A stretch of 64,000 bases of DNA from Burkholderiales bacterium RIFOXYD12_FULL_59_19 (GTDB lineage: Bacteria > Pseudomonadota > Gammaproteobacteria > Burkholderiales > Burkholderiaceae_C): positions 60,211 through 124,210 of the forward strand of contig MESQ01000080.1 in assembly GCA_001771065.1 (NCBI GenBank), given 5' to 3'. Made by a program: the position numbers and the translations under genes. This document shows, in pieces, positions 24,886 to 32,629 of this stretch. The notes beneath the pieces were generated by a model that searched no databases, was not told the DNA's origin, and was given only the letters and a program-made list of their open reading frames with translations. The first letter of the stretch is position 1, and each line of letters opens with the position of its first letter.

Positions 24886-25010
24886 GAATTTGGCAGTCAG
24901 AGAAAATTCATGAAAAGTGTGCTTAAACCATTGTTTAAAAATAGTTTGATGCTATTTAATATAGAGCAGCTAAAGCTGGTTTTGCGTTCGACAAAGATTC
25001 ATATGAGCAC

Positions 25011-25044
25011 GATGTCGACACAATGTAGACATTGTGTCGACATC
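25011..25044. promoter_or_regulatory. Perfect 15-bp inverted repeat, candidate enhancer for the sigma-54 activator
   Basis: GATGTCGACACAATG (25011-25025) and its exact reverse complement (25030-25044) flank TAGA. It ends 2 bp before the stop of the activator gene and lies about 130-160 bp upstream of the sigma-54 promoter, the usual enhancer distance. It lacks a T-run, so it is not a standard terminator. Confidence 0.75.
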
Positions 25045-25046
25045 AC

Positions 25047-26678
25047 TTACCGCTGCGGTTCACCCTTGCGCAAGCGGTAAGCAAACTGTCGCACCGTCAT
25101 TCCCAACGCCTGGGCCGCGCGTGACTGGTTGCCACCGTACCGGGCCAGGGTTTGTTGCAGCTCATCCAGTGTGTGGGAGTTGGCGGGCAGGTAGTCGCGC
25201 ACCAAGGGCGCGGCAGGGCTTGGCGGGTTAGCCGGTGTGCTGGCAACCCGCAGCGCAGGTGTCAACGCGGTGAAGGTAGGGCCGGTTTCGACCTGCAAAA
25301 AGCGCTCCAACTCGGTGGCGGTCACCATGGGGCCGTCGGCCAGCAGCACCAGCCGTTCGATCACATTGCCCAGCTCACGGATGTTGCCGGGCCAGGGGTG
25401 CTCTTCGAGTCGGCTGAGCGCGGCACTCGACAGGTAGACGTTGCGCTGGTTGGCTTGGTTGGCACGGTTCATGAAGTGAATGGCCAATGTGTGGATGTCT
25501 TCGCGCCGCTCACGCAAAGACGGCAGGCGAATCGGGATCACGTTAAGGCGGTAGAACAAATCGCGGCGAAAGTTGCCGCTGGCCACATCGGCTTCCAGAT
25601 TGCGGTGGGTGGCGGCCACCAGCCGCACGTCGACCTTGATTTCGCTTTTTCCACCCAGGCGCACGATGGTGCCTTCTTGCAAGGTGCGCAGCAGCTTGGA
25701 CTGCATGACCAGCGGCATATCACCAATCTCGTCCAGAAAAATAGTGCCGTGGTTGGCCTGCTCAAACCAGCCCACCCGGGCGCTGGCCGCGCCGGTGAAG
25801 GCCCCGCGCTCGTAGCCAAACAGCTCGGACTCAAACAGCGTTTCTGGAATGGCTGCGCAGTTGACTTTGATGAACGGCGCATCACGGCGCTGGCTGGACA
25901 GGTGCAAGGCGCGGGCAAACAGCTCCTTGCCGGTACCTGATTCCCCCAGCAGCAAGACGCTGGCCTGCGCCTGCGAGACACGCTCAAGCTCATCAATGGC
26001 TTGCAGCAACGCGGACGATGTGCCAATGATGCCGTAACGCACGGCAGCGGCATCCAGCGCGTGGGTCAGCAAGGTGTTGCGGGTTTCCAGCGCCCGGGTT
26101 TGTTGCTGCATCAGGTCTTGCAGTTGCAGCACCTGGCCCGCCAGCGTGGCCATGATCTTGAGCAGCGCCATGTCGTCAGTCAGGCGGCGCTGGCGGCTGC
26201 GGATGCGATGGCAGGCCAGCACGCCCACGGTGGCACCATTGACGTGAATAGGTAGTGCAATAAAGGCCACGGTTTCCTGGGGCAACTGGTCGCGCGTGAC
26301 CGCACGGGCCAGGAATTGGGGTTCGGCATCAATGTCTTGCACCAGCATGGTCTGGCCGGTGGCCAGCACACGCCCGGTGATGCCTTCGCCAGGCGCATAG
26401 AGACCACGCGCCATCTCAGCGTTTGTCAGACCGTAGGCAAAGCAGATGCGTGACGTGCCGGGCGGGCTGTTCTGGGTGCTGTCTGGCGCGTCAACCAGCA
26501 CGATGCGACCGCGGTTGAGCCCCAGCAACTCGGACAACAAATGCAGCATCTCGCGCAGTACCACGCCGGGGGCCAGGCTTTTGCCAATCAGGCCAATGAT
26601 TTCCCGCATCAGCAGTTGTTCTTGTGCTTGTAATGGCGGTGTCACAGCCGGGTGGGGTGCAGAGGGATTGGGAATCAT
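25047..26678 (-). CDS. Sigma-54-dependent transcriptional activator (GAF-AAA+-Fis)
   Basis: A 543-residue enhancer-binding protein. The N-terminal GAF domain (residues about 35-190, as in NifA) contains 'LYAPGEGITGRVLATGQTML'. The AAA+ domain has Walker A 'LLGESGTGKELFARA', the sigma-54 contact loop 'ERGAFTGA', Walker B 'GTIFLDEIGDMP' and the arginine region 'FRRDLFYRLNV'. The C-terminal Fis-type HTH is 'GGNQSRAAQALGMTVRQFAY'. It very likely activates the adjacent osmC operon through the palindrome just downstream. The GAF ligand is unknown. Confidence 0.93.
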   Translation of the reverse strand: MIPNPSAPHPAVTPPLQAQEQLLMREIIGLIGKSLAPGVVLREMLHLLSELLGLNRGRIVLVDAPDSTQNSPPGTSRICFAYGLTNAEMARGLYAPGEGITGRVLATGQTMLVQDIDAEPQFLARAVTRDQLPQETVAFIALPIHVNGATVGVLACHRIRSRQRRLTDDMALLKIMATLAGQVLQLQDLMQQQTRALETRNTLLTHALDAAAVRYGIIGTSSALLQAIDELERVSQAQASVLLLGESGTGKELFARALHLSSQRRDAPFIKVNCAAIPETLFESELFGYERGAFTGAASARVGWFEQANHGTIFLDEIGDMPLVMQSKLLRTLQEGTIVRLGGKSEIKVDVRLVAATHRNLEADVASGNFRRDLFYRLNVIPIRLPSLRERREDIHTLAIHFMNRANQANQRNVYLSSAALSRLEEHPWPGNIRELGNVIERLVLLADGPMVTATELERFLQVETGPTFTALTPALRVASTPANPPSPAAPLVRDYLPANSHTLDELQQTLARYGGNQSRAAQALGMTVRQFAYRLRKGEPQR

Positions 26679-26756
26679 GTCCCGATGCTAGCAAGAAGCG
26701 GGCGCGGCGATGAACCAAGGTGCACGGCAGGCAAGACCCCGGAAAGACAGCACCCC

Positions 26757-26774
26757 GCTAGGGTTTCCCCTAGC
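26757..26774. promoter_or_regulatory. Palindrome GCTAGGG-4-CCCTAGC, candidate operator
   Basis: A perfect 7-bp inverted repeat in the divergent space between the sigma-54 activator and tctC, 117 bp before the tctC start. Symmetric sites of this size suit LuxR/NarL- or TetR-type dimers. The binding protein is unknown. Confidence 0.5.
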
Positions 26775-26890
26775 TTTTGAGGCCCTGCATTGAAAGCTGC
26801 CTGACAGCCGCTTTTCTCTAAAGTCACCCCCATGTCGCGGCTGCCGAGCGGTGGTCACGGCATTTTCAACATATTTACAGGAGATTTTTC

Positions 26891-27877
26891 ATGCGTCTGC
26901 ATCATGTTTCTTTGGCCGCTGTGGCCTGTGCCGGTTTGATGAGCCTGTCCGCGCTGGCGGGCCCGCTGGACAAGACCGAATGTATTGCCCCGGCCAAACC
27001 GGGCGGTGGTTTCGACTTGACCTGCAAAGTGGCGCAGACCGCCCTGCTGGAAGGTAAATACGTGGTGGACCCGATGCGCGTGAGCTACATGCCCGGCGGC
27101 ATTGGCGCCGTGGCCTACAACGCCATCGTGGCGCAGCGCCCGGATGAAAACAACACCATTGTGGCCTTTTCGGGCGGCTCGCTGTTGAACCTGGCGCAGG
27201 GCAAGTTCGGTCGTTACAACGAAAACGATGTGCGCTGGCTGGCCGCCATTGGCAGCGACTTTGGTGCGGTGATCGTGGCTGACAACTCACCCTTCAAGTC
27301 GATCAAAGACCTGGTGGCCGCCATCAAGGCCGACCCCAGCAAGGTGGTGTTTGGTGCCGGCGGCAGTGTGGGCAGCCAGGACTGGATGAAAGCGGCGCTG
27401 ACCGCGCGCGCCGCCGGACTTGACCCCAAGGCCATGCGTTTTGTGGCCTTTGAAGGCGGCGGCGAGGCCATCACTGCGCTGCAAGGTGGCCATGTGCAGG
27501 TGTACTCGGGTGATGCCGCCGAAGCCGAAGAGCAGCTCAAGGCCGGCGCCAAGATCCGCGTGCTGGCGATCCTGGCCGACAAGCGCCAGGAAGGTTCGCT
27601 GGCTTCCGTGCCCACCATGAAAGAGCAGGGTTACGACGTGCAGTGGCCGATCATTCGTGGTTTCTTCATGGGCCCCAAGGTCAGCGACGCCGACTTCAAG
27701 GTCTGGAGCGACACCTTCGCCAAAATGATGGCCACACCAGCCTACGACAAATTGCGCGCCGAGCGCGGCATGTTCAAGTTCGCCATGACCGGCAAGGAAC
27801 TCGATGCCTTCATCAAGAACCGCATGGTTGCCTACCGCCAGCTGGCCAAAGACTTCAACCTCAAGGTTGCCCAGTAA
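26891..27877 (+). CDS. tctC: Tripartite tricarboxylate transporter substrate-binding protein
   Basis: A 328-residue periplasmic protein with signal peptide 'MRLHHVSLAAVACAGLMSLS' cut after 'ALA'. The mature N-terminus has 'CIAPAKPGGGFDLTCKVAQT', and 'SYMPGGIGAVAYNAIV' and 'GGEAITALQGGHVQVYSGDA' are typical Bug/TctC ligand-site segments. It binds a carboxylate and delivers it to TctAB. ACAGGAGA precedes the start. A hairpin with T-run separates it from tctB, probably allowing more binding protein than membrane subunit. Confidence 0.93.
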   Translation: MRLHHVSLAAVACAGLMSLSALAGPLDKTECIAPAKPGGGFDLTCKVAQTALLEGKYVVDPMRVSYMPGGIGAVAYNAIVAQRPDENNTIVAFSGGSLLNLAQGKFGRYNENDVRWLAAIGSDFGAVIVADNSPFKSIKDLVAAIKADPSKVVFGAGGSVGSQDWMKAALTARAAGLDPKAMRFVAFEGGGEAITALQGGHVQVYSGDAAEAEEQLKAGAKIRVLAILADKRQEGSLASVPTMKEQGYDVQWPIIRGFFMGPKVSDADFKVWSDTFAKMMATPAYDKLRAERGMFKFAMTGKELDAFIKNRMVAYRQLAKDFNLKVAQ

Positions 27878-27891
27878 GCTAAGCCGCATCC

Positions 27892-27932
27892 ACTGCCGGC
27901 GCTGACAACAAGCGCTGGCAGTTTCTTTTTTT
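27892..27932 (+). terminator. Intercistronic attenuating terminator after tctC
   Basis: ACTGCCGGCGCT (27892-27903) pairs with AGCGCTGGCAGT (27911-27922) with one mismatch and is followed by a T-rich run to 27932. It lies between tctC and tctB of one operon. Confidence 0.8.
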
Positions 27933-27943
27933 GAGGGGACATC

Positions 27944-28414
27944 ATGGGTGATCGCATCTTGGGGGCGATCTGCCTGGTCATGGCTGCGGCCATGGCTTGG
28001 GCAGCGCACGGCTACGCCGCCGAAATTTCTTACGAACCGGTCGGGCCGCGCGCCTTTCCGACGCTGCTGGCCACCATTTTGGGGCTGGTGGGCGCCTGGC
28101 TGTTGCTTAAACGCCAGGCCCATGCTGTGGCATCGGGCACCCCGGTGCTGGCAGCCACCTCGCCGCTGGACTGGAAAGCCGTGGCCATGTGCGCGGCCAG
28201 CGTGATGGTTTACGGCGCGCTGTTTCGCACACTGGGCTTCTGGCTGGCGACCACGCTGATGGCGGTGCCGGTGGGCATGGCCTTTGGCGGCACGCTGAAA
28301 AAGAGCCTGATCGGTGGCCTGGTGATGGGCTTGGGTTTCTATGTGTTGTTTGACAAGCTGCTGGATGTGATTTTGCCCACCGGTGTGATGTCGTTTCTGC
28401 TGGGAGGGCGTTGA
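27944..28414 (+). CDS. tctB: Tripartite tricarboxylate transporter small membrane subunit
   Basis: A 156-residue protein with four predicted membrane helices, including 'ILGAICLVMAAAMAWAA' at the start and 'LIGGLVMGLGFYVLFDKLLD' near the end, plus the 'YEPVGPRAFPTLLA' loop characteristic of TctB. It forms the membrane complex with TctA. Its stop overlaps the tctA start (ATGA). Confidence 0.9.
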   Translation: MGDRILGAICLVMAAAMAWAAHGYAAEISYEPVGPRAFPTLLATILGLVGAWLLLKRQAHAVASGTPVLAATSPLDWKAVAMCAASVMVYGALFRTLGFWLATTLMAVPVGMAFGGTLKKSLIGGLVMGLGFYVLFDKLLDVILPTGVMSFLLGGR

Positions 28415-29913
28415 TGGAAACCTTGCAACATCTGGCTGAAGGTTTTGGCGTCGCGCTGATGCCGATGAACCTGATGGTGGCCGCCATTGGCGCGCTGATT
28501 GGCACCATTGTGGGCATGCTGCCGGGCCTGGGCCCGATCAACGGCGTGGCGCTGTTGATGCCGCTGGCGTTTGCCCTGAAATTGCCACCTGAGACCGCGC
28601 TGATTCTGCTCACGGCGGTCTACATCGGCTGCGAATTTGGCGGGCGGATTTCTTCCATTTTGCTCAATGTGCCGGGTGACGCGGGCGCCATCATGACCGC
28701 CATCGACGGCCACCCCATGGCCGCCAAGGGTCAGGGCGGCGTGGCGTTGTCGATTTCGGCCTGGAGTTCCTTCGTCGGCTCGACCATCGCCACCATCGGC
28801 ATCGTGTTGTTCGCGCCGCTGCTGGCGCGCTGGGCGCTGGCCTTTGGCCCGGCGGAATACTTTGCGCTGATGTGTTTTGCCTTTGCCTGCATCACCGGGC
28901 TGATGGGCAACCAGCCCTTGAAAGCCGTGCTGGCGGCGGTGATTGGCCTGTCGCTGTCGACCGTGGGGCTCGATTCCAACTCGGGCGTCTACCGCTTTAC
29001 CGGCGACAACGTGCATTTGAGCGACGGCATCCAGTTCATTGTGGTGGTGATCGGCCTGTTTTCGGTCAGTGAGATCTTGTTGATGCTGGAGCACCAGGCC
29101 AATGCCAGCGGCCTGATTCACGCCACCGGGCGCAACCTGTTCAACCTGAAAGAAATGGCGATGACTTGGTGGTGCACCGTGCGCTCGGCGCTGATCGGCT
29201 TTGTGGTGGGCGTGTTGCCCGGTGCCGGGGCAACGATTGCCAGCGCCATGGCCTACACCGTCGAAAAGCGCATGAGTGACCAGGACGGCACCTTTGGCAA
29301 GGGCGACATTCGTGGTATCTGCGCCCCTGAGGCGGCCAACAACGCGTCCGCCAATGGTTCGTTCATCCCCATGCTGACGCTGGGTGTGCCGGGCTCGGGC
29401 ACCACGGCGGTGATGGTGGGCGCGCTGTCGCTCTATAACATCACGCCGGGCCCGGCGCTGTTCACCCAGCAACCGGCGCTGGTATGGGGCCTGATTGCCT
29501 CCATGTTCATCGGCAACATCCTGCTGCTGCTCATCAACATCCCGCTGGTGGGCCTGTTCACCCGCATTTTGCTGGTGCCCAACTGGTTGCTGGTGCCGGG
29601 CATTCTGGCCATCAGCGCAGTCGGCGTGTATTCGGTGCACGCTACCACGTTCGACTTGATGCTGATGGGCGGCCTGGGTATTGCCGGCTATTTGCTGCGC
29701 AAAACCGGCGTGCCGATGGCGCCGCTGATTCTGGGCTTTGTGCTGGGTGATTTGATGGAGCAAAACCTGCGCCGCGCCTTGTCCATCACCAATGGTGAGC
29801 TGGGCATTCTGATGGAAAGTGCCATTTCCAAGGGCTTGTGGATCGGCGTGATTGCCATGCTGGCGGTACCGCCCCTGTACCGCCGCTGGAGTCAGCTGAA
29901 GGTTAGCCGCTGA
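28414..29913 (+). CDS. tctA: Tripartite tricarboxylate transporter large membrane subunit
   Basis: A 499-residue permease with about twelve membrane segments. TctA signatures include 'GTIVGMLPGLGPINGVALLM', 'GRISSILLNVPGDAGAIMTA' with the following 'DGHPMAAKG', and the repeated motif 'VVGVLPGAGATIASAMAY' and 'LTLGVPGSGTTAVMVGAL'. The start ATG at 28414 overlaps the tctB stop. It ends 11 bp inside the convergent rsmE gene. The substrate is a carboxylic acid, not identifiable from sequence. Confidence 0.93.
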   Translation: METLQHLAEGFGVALMPMNLMVAAIGALIGTIVGMLPGLGPINGVALLMPLAFALKLPPETALILLTAVYIGCEFGGRISSILLNVPGDAGAIMTAIDGHPMAAKGQGGVALSISAWSSFVGSTIATIGIVLFAPLLARWALAFGPAEYFALMCFAFACITGLMGNQPLKAVLAAVIGLSLSTVGLDSNSGVYRFTGDNVHLSDGIQFIVVVIGLFSVSEILLMLEHQANASGLIHATGRNLFNLKEMAMTWWCTVRSALIGFVVGVLPGAGATIASAMAYTVEKRMSDQDGTFGKGDIRGICAPEAANNASANGSFIPMLTLGVPGSGTTAVMVGALSLYNITPGPALFTQQPALVWGLIASMFIGNILLLLINIPLVGLFTRILLVPNWLLVPGILAISAVGVYSVHATTFDLMLMGGLGIAGYLLRKTGVPMAPLILGFVLGDLMEQNLRRALSITNGELGILMESAISKGLWIGVIAMLAVPPLYRRWSQLKVSR

Positions 29914-30655
29914 TCAGCAGCGCCGCCGCGGCCGCGATGGCCGCGGTCTCCGAGCGCAGCACGCGCGGCCCCAGCGTCACCGGGGCAAAGCCCTGGGCCA
30001 GCGCGGCGTCTTCTTCCGCCGTGTTCAAGCCGCCTTCAGGGCCTGACAAAAAAGTGATGGCCGACGTTGTGTGATGGGCCGCTTCGCGCAGCCCCAATGA
30101 CTCGGGGCGCAATGACAGCAACAGGCGCGGTGACTGCGCCGCGTCCAGCGGGTCTTGCGCCTTGAGCCACTGCGCCAGCGTCATCACCGCGTGCACGCGG
30201 GGCACCCGGTTGCCCCCGCATTGCTCGCAGGCCGCCACCGCCACGCTTTGCCAATGCGCCTGTTTCTTGTCGGCGCGCTCGCCGCTGAGGCGCAGCACGC
30301 TGCGCTCGGTCATCAGCGGCTGGATGCTGGCCACGCCCAACTCAGAAGCTTTTTCCACCAGCCAGTCCATGCGCTCGTTGGCCGGCATACCGACCGCCAG
30401 GTGCACCTGCAGGGCGGCTTCGCGCTCCACCGCCATGTGCGCCCCCACTTGCACCTGCACATGGCTGCGGCCCATCTGGGTGACGGTAGCCTCATATTCA
30501 CCGCCGATGCTGCTTGGTACATCGGGCCCGCCATTGAACAAGGTGATGACATCACCGGGCTGCAAGCGCAGCACCTGCACATGGCGCGCGGCGCTGGCGG
30601 GCAAGTCCAGCAGCTCGCCGGGGGTGATGGGAGTGGGGCAGTAAAAGCGGGGCAT
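29903..30655 (-). CDS. rsmE: 16S rRNA m3U1498 methyltransferase
   Basis: A 250-residue SPOUT methyltransferase. The N-terminal PUA-like part begins 'MPRFYCPTPITPGELLDLPA' and 'RHVQVLRLQPGDVITLFNGG'; the C-terminal knot carries 'FLSGPEGGLNTAEEDAAL' and 'VTLGPRVLRSETAAIAAAAA', the SAM-binding region. It methylates U1498 in the ribosomal decoding region. Its 3' end overlaps tctA convergently. Confidence 0.95.
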   Translation of the reverse strand: MPRFYCPTPITPGELLDLPASAARHVQVLRLQPGDVITLFNGGPDVPSSIGGEYEATVTQMGRSHVQVQVGAHMAVEREAALQVHLAVGMPANERMDWLVEKASELGVASIQPLMTERSVLRLSGERADKKQAHWQSVAVAACEQCGGNRVPRVHAVMTLAQWLKAQDPLDAAQSPRLLLSLRPESLGLREAAHHTTSAITFLSGPEGGLNTAEEDAALAQGFAPVTLGPRVLRSETAAIAAAAALLISG

Positions 30656-30657
30656 GG

Positions 30658-30765
30658 CTATATTTTCTCAGCTTCGCCCGCCAAATCACCTGCGATTAGC
30701 CTGAAATGCTGGTTGGTGCGCAAGTCGTAAATCCAGAGCTTTTGGACGATGGTGGCTGAGTTCAT
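30658..30765 (-). pseudogene. Deletion scar of a type I restriction methylase gene (hsdM)
   Basis: A 35-codon frame starts on the ATG that overlaps the nucleotidyltransferase stop (ATGA). It reads 'MNSATIVQKLW', the usual HsdM N-terminus, joined directly to 'IYDLRTNQHFRL', which resembles the 'YDLRTNxHFTLK' segment late in HsdM. Most of the roughly 500-codon gene is gone through an apparent in-frame deletion. It lies directly upstream of rsmE. Confidence 0.6.
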
Positions 30766-31451
30766 AGTTCTTTCATTCTTGAAATCTGGTTTAACCGCGC
30801 TTTGACGGCTTCTTCACGCTCAGGATCACTCAGCAAGCCCGGCAGCGCGTTGTGAAAGGCAGGCATATCAAGCAACGCTGCTACCGAACGCCCTACACGA
30901 CTGCGTACATCCGCGGCTGCTGCGCCCACTTCCGGTGCCACGGTCGATCTCCCTTCGACGACAGTCATGATGTCTTCCAGATCATGGCTTAGATACACGT
31001 CATTCTGTCCCCGGTCTTTGAAGGCTTCAAACTTGGTGGCCAAAAAGTGTGGCGCGGACAGATGCCGAAGTTTCAGCCCTTGGACTACCTCTGCGACCAA
31101 AGCCGCCTCAAAGCCTACCCGGTACCAAGGGTTGGCAAAGCCCAGCACCTTTTCATCCAACGGAACTAGGTCTAGTTGCATGCGATTCCAGTACCAGCGG
31201 AACGGTGGCGTATTGTCGGCCATGGTCTGCTTGAAGCCACGCTGCATCAACTGCTCTGCCAAGCGGTGATAGCCCGCCAGCGAGGCCACTTCAACAATGG
31301 CATCCACATCCTCAGTGGGGCGGACATCCATCAGGCCCGCATCGTCCAGTAGCAGCCCGGTGGCGCAGCCGCCCACAAAAACGACCTGCTCGCATAGCGG
31401 ACCCATGGCCTGCGCTATGGCGACCAAGAGGGCCAAATTCGGGTTAGCCAT
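30762..31451 (-). CDS. Nucleotidyltransferase-fold protein (AbiEii-like)
   Basis: A 229-residue protein from the ATG at 31451. The minimal nucleotidyltransferase pattern is present: 'VVFVGGCATGLLLDDAG' then 'RPTEDVDAIVEV' with the paired acidic residues, and a third acidic strand at 'RMQLDLVPLDEKVLGF'. The C-terminal half is helical. Such proteins form the toxin side of AbiE-like type IV toxin-antitoxin systems, with an HTH partner. Here the partner gene upstream overlaps by 8 bp. Downstream it overlaps the hsdM scar. Confidence 0.75.
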   Translation of the reverse strand: MANPNLALLVAIAQAMGPLCEQVVFVGGCATGLLLDDAGLMDVRPTEDVDAIVEVASLAGYHRLAEQLMQRGFKQTMADNTPPFRWYWNRMQLDLVPLDEKVLGFANPWYRVGFEAALVAEVVQGLKLRHLSAPHFLATKFEAFKDRGQNDVYLSHDLEDIMTVVEGRSTVAPEVGAAAADVRSRVGRSVAALLDMPAFHNALPGLLSDPEREEAVKARLNQISRMKEL

Positions 31452-32127
31452 GCAAGTCCGCCTTTGCTGGCTTGGGCGAGTTTGGGTCAATCAACGCCTG
31501 CAGCCGCTCCAACGCCATGCCACGCTCGCGGGCCTTGCCAACACGCAATGCGTCGAACAAGGCCAATAGTTCGTATAGCTTTACGTCTTGCATGGCAGCA
31601 AAGGGCACTGACGGGTGCAAGGGCTCTACCCCAACACCGCGCACCGAACCATTGGGGTGCGGCCACACAAAGTCTGTACTGCCCGGCGCAAAAACACCGG
31701 CAAAGGCGGGTGCGCTATGGCTGGTGGGTACTCCCACTGCCAGCGGCAAACGCACTCCGGGGAAGGCGTATTTGGCGCCGTGCAAAGCAAATTCCGCCAG
31801 GTTGTGCGCGTGCGGGCGCACCGAGTTGTCAGCGGCGACTACGTCGTCCGACGCCAGTGCCGTGCGGCGTACTCTTCGGCGTGTCATCCGGTAAATGCCC
31901 GCTGGCTCTTGCACGCTAAGCGCCGCGACTGAGGCACCTTCCACAGGCTGCGACAGTGCGCCCCGGTTTTGCAACAGCAGTCCGGCTACTAGCCCCCGCT
32001 TGACCGCACCATGCGCTTCAGACGTGCTCAGCCCCAGCTCCTGAGCCAGCCGCGCATACGTCCAGCGCTGGTCGCCCCAAGCCACCAGCTTCAGGGCCAC
32101 CACAAAGTCTTGGGGTTTGAGTTGCAT
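31444..32127 (-). CDS. Winged-helix protein partnered with the nucleotidyltransferase
   Basis: A 227-residue protein. The N-terminal HTH is clear: 'DFVVALKLVAWGDQRWTYAR' followed by 'LAQELGLSTSEAHGAVKRGL'. The C-terminal half ('TDFVWPHPNGSVRGVGVEPL', 'LYELLALFDALRVGKARERG') is of a type I associate with antitoxin-like partners of nucleotidyltransferases but cannot name. It overlaps the nucleotidyltransferase gene. A 13-bp inverted repeat begins 2 bp before its ATG, pointing to autoregulation and possibly a leaderless mRNA. Confidence 0.7.
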   Translation of the reverse strand: MQLKPQDFVVALKLVAWGDQRWTYARLAQELGLSTSEAHGAVKRGLVAGLLLQNRGALSQPVEGASVAALSVQEPAGIYRMTRRRVRRTALASDDVVAADNSVRPHAHNLAEFALHGAKYAFPGVRLPLAVGVPTSHSAPAFAGVFAPGSTDFVWPHPNGSVRGVGVEPLHPSVPFAAMQDVKLYELLALFDALRVGKARERGMALERLQALIDPNSPKPAKADLHG

Positions 32128-32128
32128 A

Positions 32129-32163
32129 ATATTCTATATTCTTGAATCGTGAATACAGAATAT
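32129..32163. promoter_or_regulatory. 13-bp inverted repeat at the start of the HTH/nucleotidyltransferase unit
   Basis: ATATTCTATATTC (32129-32141) and GAATACAGAATAT (32151-32163) pair with one mismatch around 9 bp. It abuts the HTH start codon (32127) and contains a TATAGAAT -10-like sequence on the reverse strand. A plausible autorepressor site. Confidence 0.6.
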
Positions 32164-32207
32164 AAATGATTGATCTAGAAAAGGCAAGCCCTAAACGATG
32201 CTGACGG

Positions 32208-32619
32208 TCAGACTCGCACCCGCACCACCAACTCGTCAAATCCGGTAGCTGGGTCAGGCTCGCGGGCAAACTCCCACTCGGGCAGCAGCGCCAGCAGCAC
32301 CTCGGCAGTGGTGCGCACGATGCAACCCGCCGCCACATGCCCGCCCAAGACCTCGCCCGTGGCAGTGGACAGTGCCATGTGCAGGTGCGAACTGCTCTTG
32401 GCACCATCAAACGTCACGCTGCCTGACAGGCTCAAAATTTCCATGTCGCCCGTCAGGCGCTCGGGCAGATCTGCTCCGGCAAATCGCAGGCCTGCGGTGG
32501 ACAGGCTGCCGATACCCGACAGCACAAAAGGCAGCGCGGCAGTTATGGCCTTGCACGGCGGCCTCAAGCGCGGCGCGCAGGTCTTGGCCGGGGGTCAGGC
32601 GGATGGGGAAGGTTTTCAT
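32208..32619 (-). pseudogene. DUF296 (PPC/PD1-like) protein gene with a frameshift
   Basis: The gene starts 'MKTFPIRLTPGQDLRAALEA' and the homologous reading continues one frame over as 'FVLSGIGSLSTAGLRFAGAD', 'HLHMALSTATGEVLGGHVAA' and 'LPEWEFAREPDPATGFDELV'. The switch falls in a run of four bases (AAAA at 32526-32529 on the plus strand); with three, the frame is restored. Full product would be about 136 residues. PPC-domain proteins bind AT-rich DNA in plants; bacterial roles are unclear. A sequencing error in the run is possible. Confidence 0.75.
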
Positions 32620-32629
32620 AATGATTAAG

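Noticed and set aside
25011..25044. Terminator of the sigma-54 activator gene
   Set aside because: Although it lies right after the stop, the palindrome is moderately GC-poor and lacks a T-run on that strand; position and symmetry fit an enhancer better.
28339..29763. Long reverse-strand frame (474 codons) opposite tctA
   Set aside because: His/Gln/Arg-rich antisense composition with no domain; tctA is clearly the coding strand.
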